Of a stretch of DNA of 64,000 bases, positions 60,624-64,000 are shown piece by piece. The stretch spans positions 79,955 through 143,954 of the forward strand of contig VGRO01000001.1 in the NCBI GenBank assembly GCA_016875335.1, read 5' to 3'. Every line of letters begins with the position of its first letter. Positions within the stretch are counted from its first letter, which is position 1. Below the pieces are notes generated by a model that did not search any database, had not been told where the DNA came from, and saw only the letters and a list, made by a program, of their open reading frames with translations. A program made the translations under genes and the position numbers. The stretch comes from Deltaproteobacteria bacterium. Its GTDB lineage: Bacteria; Myxococcota_A; UBA9042.

Positions 60624-60649
60624 CCCCCCCCCATTGTTCAGATCCATGA
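60624..60649 (-). repeat. Dispersed TGAACAATGGGG repeat, copy 17 (supplies hutI stop)
   Basis: Minus-strand consensus copy TTCATGGATC before the core, nine G, the longest run seen. Read with hutI, TCA-TGG-ATC-TGA encodes the last residues SWI and the stop. Confidence 0.9.
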
Positions 60650-61996
60650 AGTCGAACGGTTTTCGTCCAAGCGCGCCACAGGATCGTCGCGCAGACGTGC
60701 GCTATCCGATGCCGGCGCGCAATAGCCGTCCCAAGCCCGAATGGGTTGGCCGAGGTGGTAGAACATCGCGTCCACGCTCGGCATGTCCAGCACCGTGCCC
60801 AGGAATGGTTCGCCAACCGAGATGCGACCGGTGTAGCCTTCCGGTTGGCCGATCGCCAACGCCGCACAGCGGGTCACGCCGCGCAGCGCCTCGGCCGGCG
60901 ACAGGTGACCCAGCAAGACCGCCAGTTGCAGCAGCAAGGTCAGGCTGGTGGTCATCGACGACCCTGGATTGCAGTCGGTGGCCAACGCCACGCGGGCGCC
61001 TGCGTCGACCAAGGCACGCAGTGGTGCGAGCGGGGCGCGCAAGAATACGCTGGTCAACGGCAGGCCAACCGCCACCGTGTCCGAGGCCGCGAGCGCCGCA
61101 ATGCCCTCGGCCGAAGTCTGCAAGAGGTGTTCGACACTTGTGGCACCCGCGCCGATCGCCCAGGGCAGTCCGCCGATGTCGGCAAACTCGTCCACGTGGG
61201 CCTTGAGTCCGAGCCCCAACTCGCGCGCCTTCTGGGCGATGCGCTTGGCGTGGTCGACACTGAAGTACCCACTCTCCACGAACACGTCCACGAACGCCGG
61301 CGGGTGGGCGTGAGCGGCCATCGCGGGTAGCAGTTGGCCGCATACGCGATCCACGTAGCCCTCTGGGTCGGCCTTGCATTCCGGCGGCACGGCATGGGCT
61401 GGCATGGCGGTCGCGATCAACTCGACATTGCCCGCAAAACGGGCACGCAAGGCCGCGACGGCATCGAGGATCTTGAGTTCCGACTGCAAATCGAGGCCAT
61501 AGCCGGTCTTGATCTCCACGACGCGTGCGCCTTGATCGCATAGCGACCGCAGCCGCACCGTGGCCGCTTCCACCAGTTCGGGCACAGTCGCGCTACGCGT
61601 CTGCGCCACTGTGTGCGCGATGCCGCCGCCCTGGCGGGCGATTTCGTGGTAGGAGACGCCGCTCAAGCGCTGCACGAACTCGTGGCTGCGGTCACCCGCG
61701 AACACCAGATGGGTGTGGCAGTCCACAATCCCAGGCATCAGCGTCCGACCCCCGAGGTCGAAGGTCGCATCGGCGGTCGGCCGGCCCGGTGCGCCGCGCT
61801 GGCCCAACCACACCACCTGCCAGCCGCCCTCCAGGCCGAGGCAAACGACCAGTTCGGCGTCGCTGACCACACCGAGTGCCTGCAGCGTGGACAACGGCCC
61901 GCGCTCTGGGCCAGCACAAGTCAGCAATTGCCCGATGTTGGTCAGGCAGACCCGGCGCCGGGGCAGCGGGCCAGTCGGGCGAGGGGTTCGACTCAC
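60638..61996 (-). CDS. hutI: Imidazolonepropionase
   Basis: 452 residues from GTG 61996, overlapping the hutU stop (GTGA). Amidohydrolase fold: metal-binding [19 protein letters not shown] at about 95, [50 protein letters not shown] at about 270, and Asp in [20 protein letters not shown] at about 350. It hydrolyses 4-imidazolone-5-propanoate to N-formimino-glutamate in histidine degradation. It is ~40 residues longer than most HutI: an extra N-terminus and a tail [20 protein letters not shown], whose last codons and stop come from repeat copy 17. The authentic C-terminus may therefore be altered. Active-site residues are all present. Confidence 0.93.
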   Translation of the reverse strand: MSRTPRPTGPLPRRRVCLTNIGQLLTCAGPERGPLSTLQALGVVSDAELVVCLGLEGGWQVVWLGQRGAPGRPTADATFDLGGRTLMPGIVDCHTHLVFAGDRSHEFVQRLSGVSYHEIARQGGGIAHTVAQTRSATVPELVEAATVRLRSLCDQGARVVEIKTGYGLDLQSELKILDAVAALRARFAGNVELIATAMPAHAVPPECKADPEGYVDRVCGQLLPAMAAHAHPPAFVDVFVESGYFSVDHAKRIAQKARELGLGLKAHVDEFADIGGLPWAIGAGATSVEHLLQTSAEGIAALAASDTVAVGLPLTSVFLRAPLAPLRALVDAGARVALATDCNPGSSMTTSLTLLLQLAVLLGHLSPAEALRGVTRCAALAIGQPEGYTGRISVGEPFLGTVLDMPSVDAMFYHLGQPIRAWDGYCAPASDSARLRDDPVARLDENRSTSWI

Positions 61997-63720
61997 GGTT
62001 GCGCCGCCATCGGAATGGCCAAGCCGTTGTCGCGCGCACAATCCAGCGCCTTTTCGTAGCCGGCGTCGGCATGGCGCAAGAGACCCATTGCGGGGTCGCT
62101 GGTCAGCACCCGTTGCAGGCGGGCGGCGGCCTGTGGCGTTCCGTCGGCGACAATGACGACGCCAGCGTGTTGCGAATAGCCCATGCCGACACCGCCGCCG
62201 TGGTGCACGCTGACCCAACTGGCGCCGTTGACCGCGTTGACCAAGGCGTTGAGAAACACCCAGTCCGACACGGCGTCGCTGCCGTCCTTCATGCCTTCCG
62301 TTTCGCGGTTGGGGCTGGCGACGCTGCCGCAATCGAGGTGGTCGCGGCCTATGACGATCGGCGCCTTGACGCGGCCCGAGGCGACAAGGTCGTTGAGAAT
62401 CAGCCCGGCCCGCGCCCGTTCACCATATCCCAGCCAGCAAATGCGCGCCGGCAAGCCCTGGAATGCGATGCGCGGCGCCCCTTGGGTCAGCCATTGATGC
62501 ACCCCCGCGTTGCCGGCGAACGCTTCGATCAGTGCGGCATCGGTCACGGCGATGTCCGCTGGGTCGCCCGACAACGCCACCCATCGAAACGGACCGCGGC
62601 CCACGCAGAACTGCGGGCGAATGTACAGGGGCACGAAACCCTGGAACGAGAATGCGCGCGCCGGATCGAGCCCGCCGACCACCGCCTCGCCGCGCAGGTT
62701 GTTGCCGTAGTCGAACACATGGACGCCGCGGTCCGCAGCCTCCGCTATGCGCTCGGTGTGCTCGACGATGTCGGTACGCACGCGCGCAACCCACGCCTCA
62801 GGGTCGGCCGTCCGGGCCGCGCTCGCCTGTTCGAGCGTCACGCCCTCGACATGGTAGCCGTGCAGCGGATCGTGGGCGCTGGTCTGATCGGTCATCAAGT
62901 CCGGGTCCAAGCCGCGATCGCGCAACCGCCGCAGCAGGGCCAGCGCAGTGCCCTGGACGCCCACCGACCGCGCCCTGCCCTGCCTTGCATAGGACCGCGC
63001 CCGGTCGATGGCGTCGTCGAGGTCGGTCGCGCACTCGTCCAGATAGCGGGTGTCCAAACGGCGACCGATGCGCACCGGGTCCACTTCGGCGCACAGCGCC
63101 ACGCCACCCGCCAGCACGACCGCCAAAGGTTGTGCGCCGCCCATGCCGCCCAGGCCTGCCGTCACCGCCCACTTGCCGCGCAGCGGTTGCCGGTTGTCGA
63201 AGCCATGTTCGCGGCTGTAATGTTGGCGGCCTGCCTCGGCGAAGGTCTCGTAGGTGCCCTGAACGATGCCTTGCGTGCCGATGTAGATCCAGCTGCCGGC
63301 CGTCATCTGGCCGAACATGGCCAGACCCTTCGCATCGAGTTCGCGAAAGTGCTTCCAGGTTGCCCAATGTGGCACGAGGTTGCTGTTGGCGAGCAGCACG
63401 CGCGGCGCGTCCTCGTGGGTGCGCAGGACGCCCACCGGCTTGCCGGACTGCACCAGCAGCGTCTCATCGCCCCCCAGATCGCGCAGCGTCGTGGCAATCG
63501 CGTGAAAGCTCGGCCAGTCGCGCGCGGCCCTGCCAATGCCGCCGTACACGACCAAATCGGGCCAGTGTTCGGCCACGTCCGGGTCGAGGTTGTTGTAGAG
63601 CATGCGCAGCGCCGCTTCCTGCACCCAACCCCGGCACTGCATCTGCGTTCCCCGGGGCGCGCGGACTGGTTCGGGCGGCCGGCTTCGCGCAAATCGGTCC
63701 AACGGGGCGGCGAGGGTCAT
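61993..63720 (-). CDS. hutU: Urocanate hydratase
   Basis: 575 residues from ATG 63720 ([20 protein letters not shown]). Typical urocanase: [56 protein letters not shown] (NAD-binding Gly-rich loop) at about 190, [25 protein letters not shown], and the signature [17 protein letters not shown] at about 440. ~20 residues at the start are an Arg/Pro-rich addition. It converts urocanate to imidazolonepropionate in the cytoplasm using tightly bound NAD. It forms a two-gene operon with hutI. hutH, hutG and a HutC regulator are not in the window. Confidence 0.95.
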   Translation of the reverse strand: MTLAAPLDRFARSRPPEPVRAPRGTQMQCRGWVQEAALRMLYNNLDPDVAEHWPDLVVYGGIGRAARDWPSFHAIATTLRDLGGDETLLVQSGKPVGVLRTHEDAPRVLLANSNLVPHWATWKHFRELDAKGLAMFGQMTAGSWIYIGTQGIVQGTYETFAEAGRQHYSREHGFDNRQPLRGKWAVTAGLGGMGGAQPLAVVLAGGVALCAEVDPVRIGRRLDTRYLDECATDLDDAIDRARSYARQGRARSVGVQGTALALLRRLRDRGLDPDLMTDQTSAHDPLHGYHVEGVTLEQASAARTADPEAWVARVRTDIVEHTERIAEAADRGVHVFDYGNNLRGEAVVGGLDPARAFSFQGFVPLYIRPQFCVGRGPFRWVALSGDPADIAVTDAALIEAFAGNAGVHQWLTQGAPRIAFQGLPARICWLGYGERARAGLILNDLVASGRVKAPIVIGRDHLDCGSVASPNRETEGMKDGSDAVSDWVFLNALVNAVNGASWVSVHHGGGVGMGYSQHAGVVIVADGTPQAAARLQRVLTSDPAMGLLRHADAGYEKALDCARDNGLAIPMAAQP

Positions 63721-63821
63721 TGTCGGCTGGTTCGCGCCACCGGGCGCGGGTACGGGACGATCGCACGGCCGGCGCGTACAGGGCAACTGCGGCGAAGTGT
63801 GCATAATTACCACATGTGCTG

Positions 63822-63895
63822 CAAGATGCGACGATTCGCAATCCCCAACTGGAAACGCGAATGTTTTTGATACTTGCTCGTTGGCACGCATCTTG
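63822..63895. promoter_or_regulatory. Inverted CAAGATGCG motif in the hutU divergent promoter region
   Basis: CAAGATGCG (63822-63830) and its inverse CGCATCTTG (63887-63895) lie 56 nt apart. The right arm abuts the -10 of the plus-strand promoter. Possibly paired operator half-sites for coordinated control of hutU and the divergent gene; no regulator is identified. Confidence 0.4.
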
Positions 63896-63901
63896 TATAC
63901 T
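63874..63901 (+). promoter_or_regulatory. Sigma70-type promoter of the gene starting at 63947
   Basis: TTGCTC (63874-63879) and TATACT (63896-63901), 16-nt spacer, in a locally AT-rich stretch, 46 nt upstream of the ATG. Confidence 0.6.
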
Positions 63902-63946
63902 ACCGGCCGGGGCGAGCACCGGCGCGCTGCGCCCACGGAGACGACC

Positions 63947-64000
63947 ATGCATCTAATTCGTACGACCTTGGCGACGGCCATCGGCGCAGCGGCGGTGTCC
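63947..64000 (+). CDS. Exported protein, 5' end only
   Basis: The first 18 codons of a gene cut by the right window edge: [22 protein letters not shown] lies 7 nt upstream of the ATG and a good promoter precedes it. The sequence has the charge and hydrophobicity of a signal peptide, so the product is probably exported. Nothing more can be said. Divergent from hutU by 226 nt. Confidence 0.6.
   Translation, partial: MHLIRTTLATAIGAAAVS

Overview
This is a very GC-rich bacterial chromosome segment with tightly packed genes. Many starts are GTG and many neighbours share a 4-nt GTGA/ATGA overlap. Cys-rich secreted lipoproteins, a zinc-ribbon protein with a CarD-like tail, a proline-rich zinc-ribbon membrane protein, a Dam methylase without an evident restriction partner and EpmA suggest a Myxococcota-like (former Deltaproteobacteria) organism. 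That placement is an inference from gene style. No rRNA, 16S marker, CRISPR array, prophage or transposase was seen.

Layout. 1-4.6 kb: two large lipoproteins (beta-helix, alpha/beta hydrolase) and a GST-like protein, all minus. 5.0-10.3 kb: a seven-gene minus operon resembling the initiation/acyl-transfer half of an aryl polyene (APE) cluster: two ACPs, COG4648 membrane protein, fused AMP-ligase/dehydratase, glycosyltransferase and two acyltransferases, but no ketosynthase or ketoreductase. 10.7-13.1 kb: E1-beta and lipoylated E2 of a 2-oxoacid dehydrogenase. 13.2-16.9 kb: two ABC exporters in one operon. 17-23 kb: secreted proteins, EpmA, ribosomal protein S20, a possible MerB-fold protein, an alginate-export-type porin and a zinc-ribbon/CarD-like protein. 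23.4-25.1 kb: replicative helicase DnaB.

25.4-33.3 kb holds the most unusual locus: five nearly gapless minus-strand genes encoding a coiled-coil membrane protein, a membrane-anchored ATPase related to DUF1998 helicases but with altered Walker motifs, a membrane pseudokinase, a VKOR-thioredoxin fusion and an unknown protein. I know of no described system with this composition. 33.5-37 kb: zinc-ribbon membrane protein and an ABC exporter pair. 37.3-38.7 kb: an AmpG-like MFS gene broken by an amber codon. 38.8-44.7 kb: a MoxR/DUF58/DUF4350 operon. Then come tRNA-Arg(TCT), a PLP cysteine-synthase-type enzyme, a HAD protein, a 2-Cys peroxiredoxin with a structured leader, Dam methylase, and an operon of three acyl-CoA dehydrogenases plus a B12-binding protein. 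TPR and lipoprotein genes, an EF-G paralogue, a DUF2490 barrel and hutU-hutI finish the window, followed by the first codons of a further exported protein.

Across the window, 17 copies of a short, previously unnamed (to me) intergenic repeat occur. Its core is TGAACAATGGGG followed by a variable G-run, with an AT-rich left flank. The copies sit in seven loci, often in clusters of two to five. They lie at or inside the 3' ends of genes and supply stop codons for at least two. Ten copies carry GATC, the target of the resident Dam family. This repeat family and the DUF1998/pseudokinase/VKOR operon are the two best candidates for undescribed biology.
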